From NCBI RefSeq assembly GCF_000017245.1, contig NC_009655.1, positions 2,108,001 to 2,172,000 on the forward strand: a DNA stretch of 64,000 nucleotides, written 5' to 3'. A program made the translations under genes and the position numbers. Origin of the DNA: Actinobacillus succinogenes 130Z. GTDB taxonomy: Bacteria; Pseudomonadota; Gammaproteobacteria; Enterobacterales; Pasteurellaceae. Under the pieces are notes generated by a model. It made no database searches, was not told the origin of the DNA, and saw only the letters and a program-made list of their open reading frames with translations. The number at the start of each line of letters is the position of its first letter. The first letter of the stretch is position 1. This document shows, piece after piece, positions 50,229 through 58,729 of the stretch.

Positions 50229-50253
50229 ACATCAATAATTATTGGACTAAAAT

Positions 50254-50917
50254 ATGAAAACAGCTGTAATTACAGGTGTCAGTTCAGGCATTGGCAATGC
50301 AATAGCATTGCTATTGCTTGACCAAAATTGGACAATTATCGGGCTTAGTAGAACTAAGCCCGATATTACTCATAAACATTTCACGCATTATTCTATTGAT
50401 TTAACAAATGAAAATACCTTCATTACAATCCTTGATAATTTTAAAAATATTGACGCCATAATTCATGCAGCAGGAATCATGGCGTCAGGCAAAATTGGAA
50501 ATCTAGATTTATCGTTAAGTACTCGAATTTGGCAGATTAATGTACATGGTGCTGAGAGATATTAGTAAACCAATTAATCCCCAAACTATCGGATTCCGGT
50601 AGAATTATTTTATTAGGAAGTAGAACTTCAAAAGGTGTCAATATGCTGCAACTAAAGCAGCATTAGTTGCTATGGCTAGAAGTTGGGCAAAAGAACTGGC
50701 TCACCGAAAAATCACTGTTAATGTTATTTCTCCCGCGGCAACAAATACTCCAATGCACATAAATCCCAGTCGAGCAGAAAGTAAACCTATCCTCCCATTA
50801 TTTGGACGACTAATTGAGCTAAGTGAAATAGCTCAATTAGTTCTTTATTTAATATCTTCTTATGCTGATATGATTACCGGACAGGAGTTGACAGTATGTG
50901 GAGGCTCATCATTGTAG
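50254..50917 (+). pseudogene. short-chain dehydrogenase/reductase broken by two frameshifts
   Basis: An SDR-family oxidoreductase gene in three frames. Frame 1 (from ATG 50254) has the cofactor motif TGVSSGIG and the HAAGI motif, up to INVHGAE. After about 50557 the homology continues one frame over (LVNQLIPKLSDSGRIILLGSRTSKGV). After about 50640 it moves again (YAATKAALVAMARSWAKEL...ending ELTVCGGSSL). Each junction is explained by one missing base. The catalytic Ser, Tyr and Lys are all still encoded, so decay is recent or these are sequencing errors. It is the last gene of the TAXI transporter operon, and the substrate is presumably the same compound or its product. Confidence 0.88.
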
Positions 50918-50959
50918 TGTTTATACCTATCTCTTAAAAAAGAATACAATTAATCACAT

Positions 50960-51058
50960 TGATTTAATTTAATCATTTTTTCCCAAAAATGTGATTTAGA
51001 TCTCATTTTTACCTACTAAAATTTCTTATAATCACCTTTGAGTGATTTATTTCAATCA
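50960..51058 (+). promoter_or_regulatory. CRP and dual-operator promoter of the SSS symporter operon
   Basis: TGATT-N6-AATCA at 50960-50975, CRP site TGTGA-N6-TCTCA at 50990-51005, a perfect -10 TATAAT at 51027-51032, and a second TGATT-N6-AATCA at 51043-51058. The -10 lies 37 bases after the start of the CRP site and the second operator 53 bases after it. Both values are identical to the TAXI operon promoter. Confidence 0.8.
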
Positions 51059-51190
51059 CAGAGATTTTTAAACTCCAAATCTATGCGAAATCTCATCGTC
51101 GTTATTCAATTTATTGAATAAGGTTTATAGCGAACAGGAGTAAATAATTATTGTTAGGCAATAACATTTAATCATTTAAAGGTGAAAATT

Positions 51191-52597
51191 ATGCACTATT
51201 TCGACACAACATCTACCATTATAATTATATCGATTGTAATTCTTTATATTCTCGGTACATCTTGGCTTACTTATGCTTTAAGAAGTAAAAATACGAGCGA
51301 CTTTATGGAAGGTTCCAAGGCTGTTCCGGCATGGATTGTCGGGGTTCTGTTAATGACCGAATATATCGGTGCAAAATCGACTATCGGCACCTCACAATCC
51401 GCATTTGATAACGGTATTTCCGCATCGTGGTCTGTGCTCGGCGCCGCAGTCGGTTTCCTACTTTTCGGTTGGATTTTAGTGAAAAAAATCTATACCTCCG
51501 GACAGATTACTATTTCAGGCGCTATCGCACAAAAATACGGTACGTCCACTAAAAATATCATTTCGCTCATTATGATTTATGCACTAATTCTTGTGAACGT
51601 CGGTAACTATATCAGTGGTGCAGCAGCAATCTCTACGGTATTAAAAATCACCTTACCCGTTGCTGCATTAATTACTGCAATTGTAAGTACATTTTATTTT
51701 GCATTTGGCGGTATGAAAGGTGTTGCCTATGTTACTGTTATACACAGTGCAATCAAATATTTCGGTGTCTTGTTTATTCTAGGTACTGCCTTATATATGA
51801 CAGGCGGTTTCAAACCTATGTTTGATACAATGCCTGAATATTATTGGGATCTCAGCGGGGGCGGTTCCATTACTTTAAGTACGATTGTTGCTTGGTTAAT
51901 TGGTACTATCGGTGCAATTTTCTGTACACAATATGTTATTCAAGCAATCTCTTCAACTAAAGACGTAGCTTCGGCAAAACGCGCTTGTTATTACGCATTT
52001 TTCTTATGTATCCCGATCGCTTTAGCCATTGCTATTATCGGCGTAGCTGCAAAATTCTTACACCCTGATATTCAAAGTTTATATGCGTTACCTGTATTTA
52101 TTCAGGATATGAATCCCGTTATGGCAGGTATCGTAACAACTTCATTAGTCGCCTCAATATTCATCAGTGTCAGTACTGTAGCATTAGCGATTTCATCATT
52201 GATCGTAAAAGACTTTTATGTGCCTTATCGTAACCCGACACCGGAACAAGAATTTAAAGTAACCCGTGTAATTTCATTAGTTATCGGTTTTGCTCCACTA
52301 GTCCTTGTTTTGGCTTTCCCGGAAGTACTGAAACTCTCATTCTTTACGCGTGCCATTCGCTTATCAATTACGGTGGTTGCAATGATTGCATTCTACATGC
52401 CGTTCTTAAATAGTACTCGTGCTGCAAATGCCGCCTTGATTTTATCTTGTGTGGTAACCTCAGTCTGGTTCTATTTAGGCGACCCTTGGGGAATTAACAA
52501 TATGTATATCGCATTAGCTTGCCCTGCTATCATTATGATATTAGATAAATTTATTATTGCACCGTTTACAAAATCTACCCCTACCGCTCAAGAATAA
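51191..52597 (+). CDS. sodium:solute symporter (SSS family)
   Basis: A Na+-coupled transporter with about 13 hydrophobic segments. The ATG at 51191 gives 468 residues; a GTG at 51182 is possible, but the AAAGG sequence is better placed for the ATG. SSS features are the first-helix TSWLTYALRSKNTSDFMEGSKAVPAWIVG, GAKSTIGTSQSAFDNG, TSLVASIFISVSTVALAISSLIVKDFY and FAFGGMKGVAYVTVIHSAIKYFG. Relatives carry sialic acid, proline, pantothenate or sugars. The neighbouring Asp-box and YhcH-type genes suggest a sugar or sugar derivative. Confidence 0.92.
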   Translation: MHYFDTTSTIIIISIVILYILGTSWLTYALRSKNTSDFMEGSKAVPAWIVGVLLMTEYIGAKSTIGTSQSAFDNGISASWSVLGAAVGFLLFGWILVKKIYTSGQITISGAIAQKYGTSTKNIISLIMIYALILVNVGNYISGAAAISTVLKITLPVAALITAIVSTFYFAFGGMKGVAYVTVIHSAIKYFGVLFILGTALYMTGGFKPMFDTMPEYYWDLSGGGSITLSTIVAWLIGTIGAIFCTQYVIQAISSTKDVASAKRACYYAFFLCIPIALAIAIIGVAAKFLHPDIQSLYALPVFIQDMNPVMAGIVTTSLVASIFISVSTVALAISSLIVKDFYVPYRNPTPEQEFKVTRVISLVIGFAPLVLVLAFPEVLKLSFFTRAIRLSITVVAMIAFYMPFLNSTRAANAALILSCVVTSVWFYLGDPWGINNMYIALACPAIIMILDKFIIAPFTKSTPTAQE

Positions 52598-52614
52598 CTT
52601 TCAGGAGATAAAAA

Positions 52615-53802
52615 ATGACAGAAGAAATTATCAAATTAGACTTATCGGGTAAGGTCATTGTTAATCCAAATGATACCGCTCGAAAAGATGCTTATTTACC
52701 GACAGAATGTGTGCAAAATCACGCAGCAAATTTATTCCCGCTTCCAAACGGTGATTTGCTCTGTACTTGGTTTGGTGGGACACAAGAAGGAATCTCTGAC
52801 ATTTCAGCCTATTTTTCCCGGTTGAAAAAAGGCTCCGATACATGGACACCTGCAGTAAAACTGTCTGACGACCCTACTCGTTCAGAACAAAATCCCGTAT
52901 TTTTCTTAGATCCTGACAATGTGTTATGGATTTTATACACTGCTCAAATCTCAGGAAACCAGGATACAGCAATAGTTCGTTATCGCAAATCAACCGACTT
53001 CGGCGAAACCTGGGGACCTATTGAAGTCTTATTGGAAGATCCGAACAAAGGTGTATTCATTCGCCAACCGATTGTAGTATTAGATAATGGCAATTGGCTG
53101 TTACCGGTATTCTATTGTATTGCACGCCCGGGCGAAAAATGGGTCGGTAGTTATGATACAAGTGCGGTTATGATTTCAAGCGACAAAGGTAAGACATGGC
53201 GTTCCGTCGATGTACCGAATAGTACGGGCTGTGTGCATATGAACATTCTGAAACTGAAAGACGGTAGCTTATATGCTCTTTATCGTAGCCGCTGGGCCGA
53301 TTATATTTATGAAAGCCGTTCTACTGACAACGGTGAAACCTGGTCAGAACCGAAAACGTTACCGCTACCAAATAATAATGCTTCAATTCAAGCTGATGTT
53401 CTTGATAATGGCGATATTGCTTTGGTTTTCAATAATTCCAGCGCAAAAGATGCCAAAGAACGTCGTCTTTCGCTTTATGATGAAATCGAAGATGAAAGCA
53501 AAGAACAGAAAAAAGAGGCCGAACTAGTCGAAGGACAACGTAACGCTTTTTGGGGTGCTCCTCGGGCACCTATGTCATTGGCAATCTCAACCGATAACGG
53601 TGCAACCTGGCCTTATATTCGTAATTTAGACGAAGGCGACGGTTATTGCATGTCGAATAACTCAAGAGAACAACTTAACCGTGAACTTTCTTATCCGAGT
53701 ATAAAACAAGGTTTAGATGGTAAATTACATATTGCCTACACATTCTATCGTATGGCAATCAAATATGTATGCGTTGATGAATCTTGGGTTAAAAAAGCTT
53801 AA
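52615..53802 (+). CDS. cytoplasmic Asp-box (sialidase-fold) propeller protein
   Basis: A six-bladed-propeller protein of the sialidase superfamily. It has 395 residues and four Asp boxes: STDFGETW (126-133), SSDKGKTW (188-195), STDNGETW (236-243) and STDNGATW (325-332). There is no signal peptide, so unlike secreted sialidases it should work on an imported substrate. A charged linker (about 278-306) separates blades 3 and 4. It lies 17 bases after the symporter gene. Possible roles are hydrolysis or lyase-type opening of an imported glycoside or anhydro-sugar. The exact activity and catalytic residues cannot be assigned by eye. Confidence 0.85.
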   Translation: MTEEIIKLDLSGKVIVNPNDTARKDAYLPTECVQNHAANLFPLPNGDLLCTWFGGTQEGISDISAYFSRLKKGSDTWTPAVKLSDDPTRSEQNPVFFLDPDNVLWILYTAQISGNQDTAIVRYRKSTDFGETWGPIEVLLEDPNKGVFIRQPIVVLDNGNWLLPVFYCIARPGEKWVGSYDTSAVMISSDKGKTWRSVDVPNSTGCVHMNILKLKDGSLYALYRSRWADYIYESRSTDNGETWSEPKTLPLPNNNASIQADVLDNGDIALVFNNSSAKDAKERRLSLYDEIEDESKEQKKEAELVEGQRNAFWGAPRAPMSLAISTDNGATWPYIRNLDEGDGYCMSNNSREQLNRELSYPSIKQGLDGKLHIAYTFYRMAIKYVCVDESWVKKA

Positions 53803-53807
53803 TCACG

Positions 53808-53839
53808 AAGAATGCCATTCCTTTGAATGGCATTCTTTT
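53808..53839 (+). terminator. strong hairpin between the Asp-box gene and the yhcH-type gene
   Basis: A perfect 13-pair stem (53808-53820 with 53825-53837, arm AAGAATGCCATTC) and four-base loop lies just past the Asp-box stop. Only TTTTA follows, and the ribosome-binding site of the next gene comes 5 bases later. Partial termination or an mRNA-end barrier is likely, lowering expression of the last gene. Confidence 0.7.
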
Positions 53840-53843
53840 ATAG

Positions 53844-54317
<474 letters not shown>

Positions 54318-54320
54318 CAT

Positions 54321-54348
54321 TAAACGTCAGCGAATGCTGACGTTTATT
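54321..54348 (+). terminator. terminator of the SSS/Asp-box/YhcH operon
   Basis: Stem TAAACGTCAGC (54321-54331) / GCTGACGTTTA (54336-54346) with a four-base loop, right after the yhcH-type stop. Confidence 0.8.
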
Positions 54349-54524
54349 CAATGCAATGCGATAAAAACATCAATAGGCAATATATTTTTACGTTATACAC
54401 TTTTATACATTGAAAGTGTAATTATACTTCATGGAAATAAAACTGGCTAAAAGACATAATAACAAAATAATAATTTGCCGCAGGCATCAAAGAAGAATAG
54501 CAAAAATACAGAGAGATATGTCAT

Positions 54525-54599
54525 GTGATAGCAGGAAGTACGAATTTATTTGATTTACAAGAAATAACAAAACGCACCCGAAAGTGCGTTCAAAATTAA
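54525..54599 (+). pseudogene. possible 5' remnant of a second yhcH-type gene
   Basis: A GTG-started frame of 24 codons preceded by a GAGAGA sequence reads VIAGSTNLFDLQEITKR. This mirrors the start of the intact yhcH-type gene ([17 protein letters not shown]), with identical IAG, N and L positions. The frame then runs into the lpxD terminator and stops. It may be a truncated duplicate left at the island edge, or coincidence. Apart from this and the flanking terminators, the 54349-54600 gap holds nothing I can assign. Confidence 0.3.
54570..54592 (-). terminator. terminator of the envelope operon (after lpxD)
   Basis: On the minus strand AACGCAC-TTTCGG-GTGCGTT followed by TTTG forms a compact hairpin 24 bases past the lpxD stop. 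Confidence 0.7.
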
Positions 54600-54615
54600 T
54601 CTGTTTTTTAGACCG

Positions 54616-55641
54616 TTATTCGGCAAGTTTTTTCTCAACCGCTTTTAACCGCTTGTTCATTTTATCAATGTCCATAGTTAAGGCTGCGGTTTTGCGCCAT
54701 TCTTTATTCGGTTGCAACGGAATACCTGAAGAATAAATACCCGGTTTGTCAATCGGGCGCATAACCATTCCCATTCCCGTCACAATCGCCTGATCACAAA
54801 TCGACATATGGCCGTTAATCACGCTTGCGCCGCCTATTTGGCAATAACGACCGACAGTTAAACTGCCCGCCATAATAACGCCGCCGGCAACCGCCGTTCC
54901 CGTGCCGATATGTACATTATGGGCGATTTGGCAAAGGTTATCGATAATCACATTATCTTCAATCACCGTATCGTCCAATGCACCGCGATCAATACAGGTG
55001 CAGGCACCGATTTCCACTCGGTTGCCGATAATTACGCGACCGGTTTGCGGAATTTTAATCCATTGGCCACGCTCATTGGCATAACCGAAACCGTCACTGC
55101 CAATAACCGCACCGGATTGAATCAGGCAATCTTCGCCGATTTCCACTTCGTGATAAATACTGACATTTGCCCAAAGTTGGGTATTTTTACCGATTTTGAC
55201 ATTCTGACCGATAAAACAACCCGCTCCAATCACGGCGTTATCGCCGATTACCGCACCCGCTTCAATTACCGCATTAGCACCGACGGACACGTTCTGTCCC
55301 AATAAAACGGTTTCAGAAATGACCGCACTCGGTGCTATATTAACTGCCGCTTTCGGTGCGTTATCCATATATTGCGCCAATCGAGCATACGCCACATAAG
55401 GATTTTCCACAATAATCAAATTAGCATTATCGGCACAAAATTCCACGTCAGCCGGCGACACCACCAGAATTCCCGCTTGTGCCTGTGATAAATACGGCCG
55501 GTATTTCACATTGGAAATAAAAGTTAAATGTTCACCGCTTGCCTTATCTAAAGGCGCAATACTATTAACAACGACATCGGCGTTACCACGAGTGGCACCG
55601 CCGATTTGGTCTGCTAATTCTTGTAAAGTATAAGAACGCAT
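54616..55641 (-). CDS. lpxD: UDP-3-O-acylglucosamine N-acyltransferase
   Basis: Adds the second acyl chain in lipid A synthesis. It has 341 residues: an N-terminal UDP-binding domain, a left-handed beta helix of hexapeptide repeats (about 100-300, e.g. [15 protein letters not shown]) and a C-terminal helix. The catalytic His lies in [12 protein letters not shown]. It is last in the uppS-cdsA-rseP-bamA-skp-lpxD operon, 21 bases after skp. The other lpx genes that follow lpxD in many relatives are absent here. Confidence 0.97.
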   Translation of the reverse strand: MRSYTLQELADQIGGATRGNADVVVNSIAPLDKASGEHLTFISNVKYRPYLSQAQAGILVVSPADVEFCADNANLIIVENPYVAYARLAQYMDNAPKAAVNIAPSAVISETVLLGQNVSVGANAVIEAGAVIGDNAVIGAGCFIGQNVKIGKNTQLWANVSIYHEVEIGEDCLIQSGAVIGSDGFGYANERGQWIKIPQTGRVIIGNRVEIGACTCIDRGALDDTVIEDNVIIDNLCQIAHNVHIGTGTAVAGGVIMAGSLTVGRYCQIGGASVINGHMSICDQAIVTGMGMVMRPIDKPGIYSSGIPLQPNKEWRKTAALTMDIDKMNKRLKAVEKKLAE

Positions 55642-55662
55642 TCAAAGACTTCCTTTTACTGA

Positions 55663-56220
55663 TTATTCAGCTTTAGGAGCATCTGCCGGTTTACCGTCTT
55701 TCGATTCGGTCGGTAATTTACCGCCTACGGCAGTTAATACGTCTTCGGTAATGTCTTTGCCGTCTGACGCATAAACTACCGAATTAGCGTCAAGCACATA
55801 GGTATAACCTTTTTCTTTTGCGAATTTGTTCGTAGCTTTTTGAATAGTTTCTAACAATTTAGCGGTTTCTTCACGTTCGACCTGTTGCGTTTTTTGTTGG
55901 AATTTTCGCGCTTTTTCATCTTGCTCGCGCATTAATTTATTGATTTCGTCTTCGCGTTTTTTGATATCCGCACTGCGTAAATTTTTCGCTTCTTTTTGCA
56001 GCGAACTAATTTTGGCATCGATTGCTTTTTTACTTGCCGCTAATTTGTCGGCTTCGCCTTTGAATTGTTCGTCTAATTTTTTAGCGATAGCAGGGCGATC
56101 CGGATGATTCTGGAAAACTACGCCGGCATTTAAGAATGCAATATTTTCCGCCGCAACGGCAGCGGAAGAAGCGAATGCTAAAGCTAAAGAAAGTGCGGTT
56201 GCTTTTACGACAGTTTTCAT
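55663..56220 (-). CDS. skp: periplasmic chaperone Skp (OmpH)
   Basis: A holdase that escorts unfolded outer-membrane proteins to BamA. It has 185 residues: a signal peptide of about 24 residues ending AVAA, then long charged helices (about 60-130, the tentacle arms) and a C-terminal strand region KGYTYVLDANSVVYA. An Ala/Lys/Asp-rich tail (ESKDGKPADAPKAE) extends beyond the usual end. It lies between bamA and lpxD, as in other Gammaproteobacteria. Confidence 0.95.
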   Translation of the reverse strand: MKTVVKATALSLALAFASSAAVAAENIAFLNAGVVFQNHPDRPAIAKKLDEQFKGEADKLAASKKAIDAKISSLQKEAKNLRSADIKKREDEINKLMREQDEKARKFQQKTQQVEREETAKLLETIQKATNKFAKEKGYTYVLDANSVVYASDGKDITEDVLTAVGGKLPTESKDGKPADAPKAE

Positions 56221-56321
56221 TGTATAAATTTCCTTGGTTGATGGTTAATTAATGTCGTGTCCGTTGCGGACGGACACGGATATTTATTTCGACTGACAAA
56301 CCTTTAATTAGTTCATCGGAA

Positions 56322-58685
56322 TTAGAACGAACCGCCAATGCTGAACTGGAATTGTTCTACATCGTCTTCGTCATATTTTTTGATCGGTTTGGCATAAGAG
56401 AACACCAATGGTCCGATCGGTGACTGCCATTGGAACGCTACACCGGCGGAAGCGCGAATACGCGTCGGATCGCCGTAATCCGGTAAATTCGGGAATCTGG
56501 CTTTATCCGCATCGCTCCATTTGGTATTCCACAAACTCCCCGCATCTACAAATAATGAAGTACGCACGCTGTTTTGGTTTTTGTCGGCTACAAACGGGGT
56601 CGGCACGATTAATTCCACACTTGCCGTCGCCATCGCATTACCGCCGATAACGTCCCCGTTGACATAATCAAAAGCTTCGGTTGAAGGTCGCCAGTAAATC
56701 GCCTGCGGCCCGAAACCACCGTAAGAGAAACCGCGGACTGTTCCGATACCGCCCAGATTATAATTTTGGTAGAACGGTAAACGTTTACCGCTTAACCCGT
56801 TGGCATAAGCGGCCGATGCTCGACCGGAAAGCACCCACGACTGTTCGCGGTTTAACGGATAATAACCCGTCGCTTCCGCACTTAATTTATAGAATTTGTT
56901 GTCCGAACCCGGTGCGGTAATGCTTCCGCCGATGGTGGCTTTCACCCCTTTGGTCGGGAAATAACCGCGGTTTAAGCTGTTGTAATTCCAACCTGCGGAA
57001 ACCGTATAGTCGTGGGATGTGAATCTCCATGAATCATAGCCCATGGATTCACGGTACAAATTACGGGTATATTCCGGCGAGATATTACTCAGTTTGTTAT
57101 AGGCATAACCCACACCGATATAATAAGCGTTATTTTCGTTAACCGGGAAACCGAGAGTTAAATTCAGCCCGTAAGTTTTACGTTTATAAGATGCCACGTT
57201 ATCGTCCGTGTCCGAGTTATCATAGGTTTGATAGAACACGTTTCCGCCCAGACTTACACCGTCTTTGGTGAAATAGGGCTCGTTATAGGATAAATCCACA
57301 CTGGTACCGTAATCGTTGCGGGAACCGCCCAAACTGATAGACGATCCCATTCCCAGGAAATTATCCTGCTTAACGCTGGCTTGATAGCTTAAACCGCTTT
57401 CCGTACCGTAACCGATACCGAAGTTGATACTCCCCGTATTCCGCTCTTTCACTTTATAGATGACGTCTACTTCATCATCCGAACCTTCCACCGGTTCGTT
57501 ACGGTATTCTACGGTTTCATAAAAGCCGGTACGATCCAAACGGGTTTTACCCAATTCCACCAGTTGAGAAGATAACCATGTTCCTTCCTGTTGCCGCATT
57601 TCCTGACGCAGGGTGCTGTCCGCACTGACGGTATTGCCTTCAAAACGGATTTGGCGTACGGAATAACGACGTCCGGCATCCACCACATAAGTAATATCCG
57701 CCGTTTTATTTTCTTCGTCCAAAGACGGGCTGATATTCACTTGCGCCATGGCGTATCCCTGTTCCGCCAGTTTATTTTTAATATTCTGTTCGACATCGGT
57801 AATTTCATTACGCCGCAATTCTTCATTAAGATGCAGACTGTTAACCAACGGTTGCAGTTCGTTCTGCATACCGCCCACATCGCCGACGATACGTGCGCTT
57901 TTCAGGGTATAACGGTCGCCTTCGTCAACTTTTAGACCTAGGCGGACTTCGGTTTTTTCATCATTTAGTTTAACGTCGGGCGTCACGCGGGCTTTTGCAT
58001 AACCGCGATTCTGGTAATAATCCGTTAAGGTTTGAAGATCTTTGTTCATATCTTCGGTGGTGAATTTCGCTCCGAATAATTTATACCAGGCATCTTCGCT
58101 TAATTCCATTTGTTCCCGTAAGGTATCGCTGTCGAAAGCATTATTGCCGTCAAAAGCAATTTCTTTCAATTTTGCCACATCGTTTTCGGTGATTTGTAAT
58201 TTGACTTCCGCGCGGTTATTAGGCAGGTTATTCACCACGGGTTCGACTTTCGCATTATAACGGCCGGTCGAATAGTAATGTTCTTCTAAACTTTGAGCAA
58301 AAGCATTTAATTTTTCACGGTTAAGTACTTCGCCCACTTTCAATCCGTTGTTATTTAAATTTTCTTTCAACGCTTCGGAAGGAATTGAGTCATTGCCGGC
58401 AAGCGTAATATCCGCAATAATCGGATGCTGCGTGACGGAAATAAGTAAAGTATTGCCGTCCCGGCTCGCCTGTACATTGTCATAACCGCGCAAATAAAGC
58501 GTTTTTACCGCATTTGCAATATCGGAATCCGTTACCCGCTTACCGACCTGCACGGGTAATCCCGCAAGAACTTTCCCTTCCGCCCCCGATTGCACGCCGT
58601 CAACCCGAATATCCTGCACAACGAATGGCGCTGCGTGCGCACCGGCAGAGCCGAATAACAAACTAGCTACTAAAAGTTTTTTCAT
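56322..58685 (-). CDS. bamA: outer-membrane protein assembly factor BamA
   Basis: The essential outer-membrane insertase. The ATG at 58685 (TAGGTGA upstream) gives 787 residues; the frame also opens at a GTG four codons earlier. A signal peptide (about 1-19, ending AHA) precedes five POTRA domains (about 20-415) and a 16-strand barrel with the VRGF motif (GTVRGFSYGG) and the C-terminal FQFSIGGSF ending in Phe, the barrel-assembly signal. A USS core lies in the 18-bp region just upstream. Confidence 0.97.
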   Translation of the reverse strand: MKKLLVASLLFGSAGAHAAPFVVQDIRVDGVQSGAEGKVLAGLPVQVGKRVTDSDIANAVKTLYLRGYDNVQASRDGNTLLISVTQHPIIADITLAGNDSIPSEALKENLNNNGLKVGEVLNREKLNAFAQSLEEHYYSTGRYNAKVEPVVNNLPNNRAEVKLQITENDVAKLKEIAFDGNNAFDSDTLREQMELSEDAWYKLFGAKFTTEDMNKDLQTLTDYYQNRGYAKARVTPDVKLNDEKTEVRLGLKVDEGDRYTLKSARIVGDVGGMQNELQPLVNSLHLNEELRRNEITDVEQNIKNKLAEQGYAMAQVNISPSLDEENKTADITYVVDAGRRYSVRQIRFEGNTVSADSTLRQEMRQQEGTWLSSQLVELGKTRLDRTGFYETVEYRNEPVEGSDDEVDVIYKVKERNTGSINFGIGYGTESGLSYQASVKQDNFLGMGSSISLGGSRNDYGTSVDLSYNEPYFTKDGVSLGGNVFYQTYDNSDTDDNVASYKRKTYGLNLTLGFPVNENNAYYIGVGYAYNKLSNISPEYTRNLYRESMGYDSWRFTSHDYTVSAGWNYNSLNRGYFPTKGVKATIGGSITAPGSDNKFYKLSAEATGYYPLNREQSWVLSGRASAAYANGLSGKRLPFYQNYNLGGIGTVRGFSYGGFGPQAIYWRPSTEAFDYVNGDVIGGNAMATASVELIVPTPFVADKNQNSVRTSLFVDAGSLWNTKWSDADKARFPNLPDYGDPTRIRASAGVAFQWQSPIGPLVFSYAKPIKKYDEDDVEQFQFSIGGSF

Positions 58686-58729
58686 TGTTTTTATCACCTA
58701 TAAAAGTGCGGTTATATTTTTCACGTTTT

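Noticed and set aside
52615..53802. Secreted sialidase (virulence neuraminidase)
   Set aside because: Asp boxes are present, but there is no signal peptide or surface domain, so an intracellular role is favoured.
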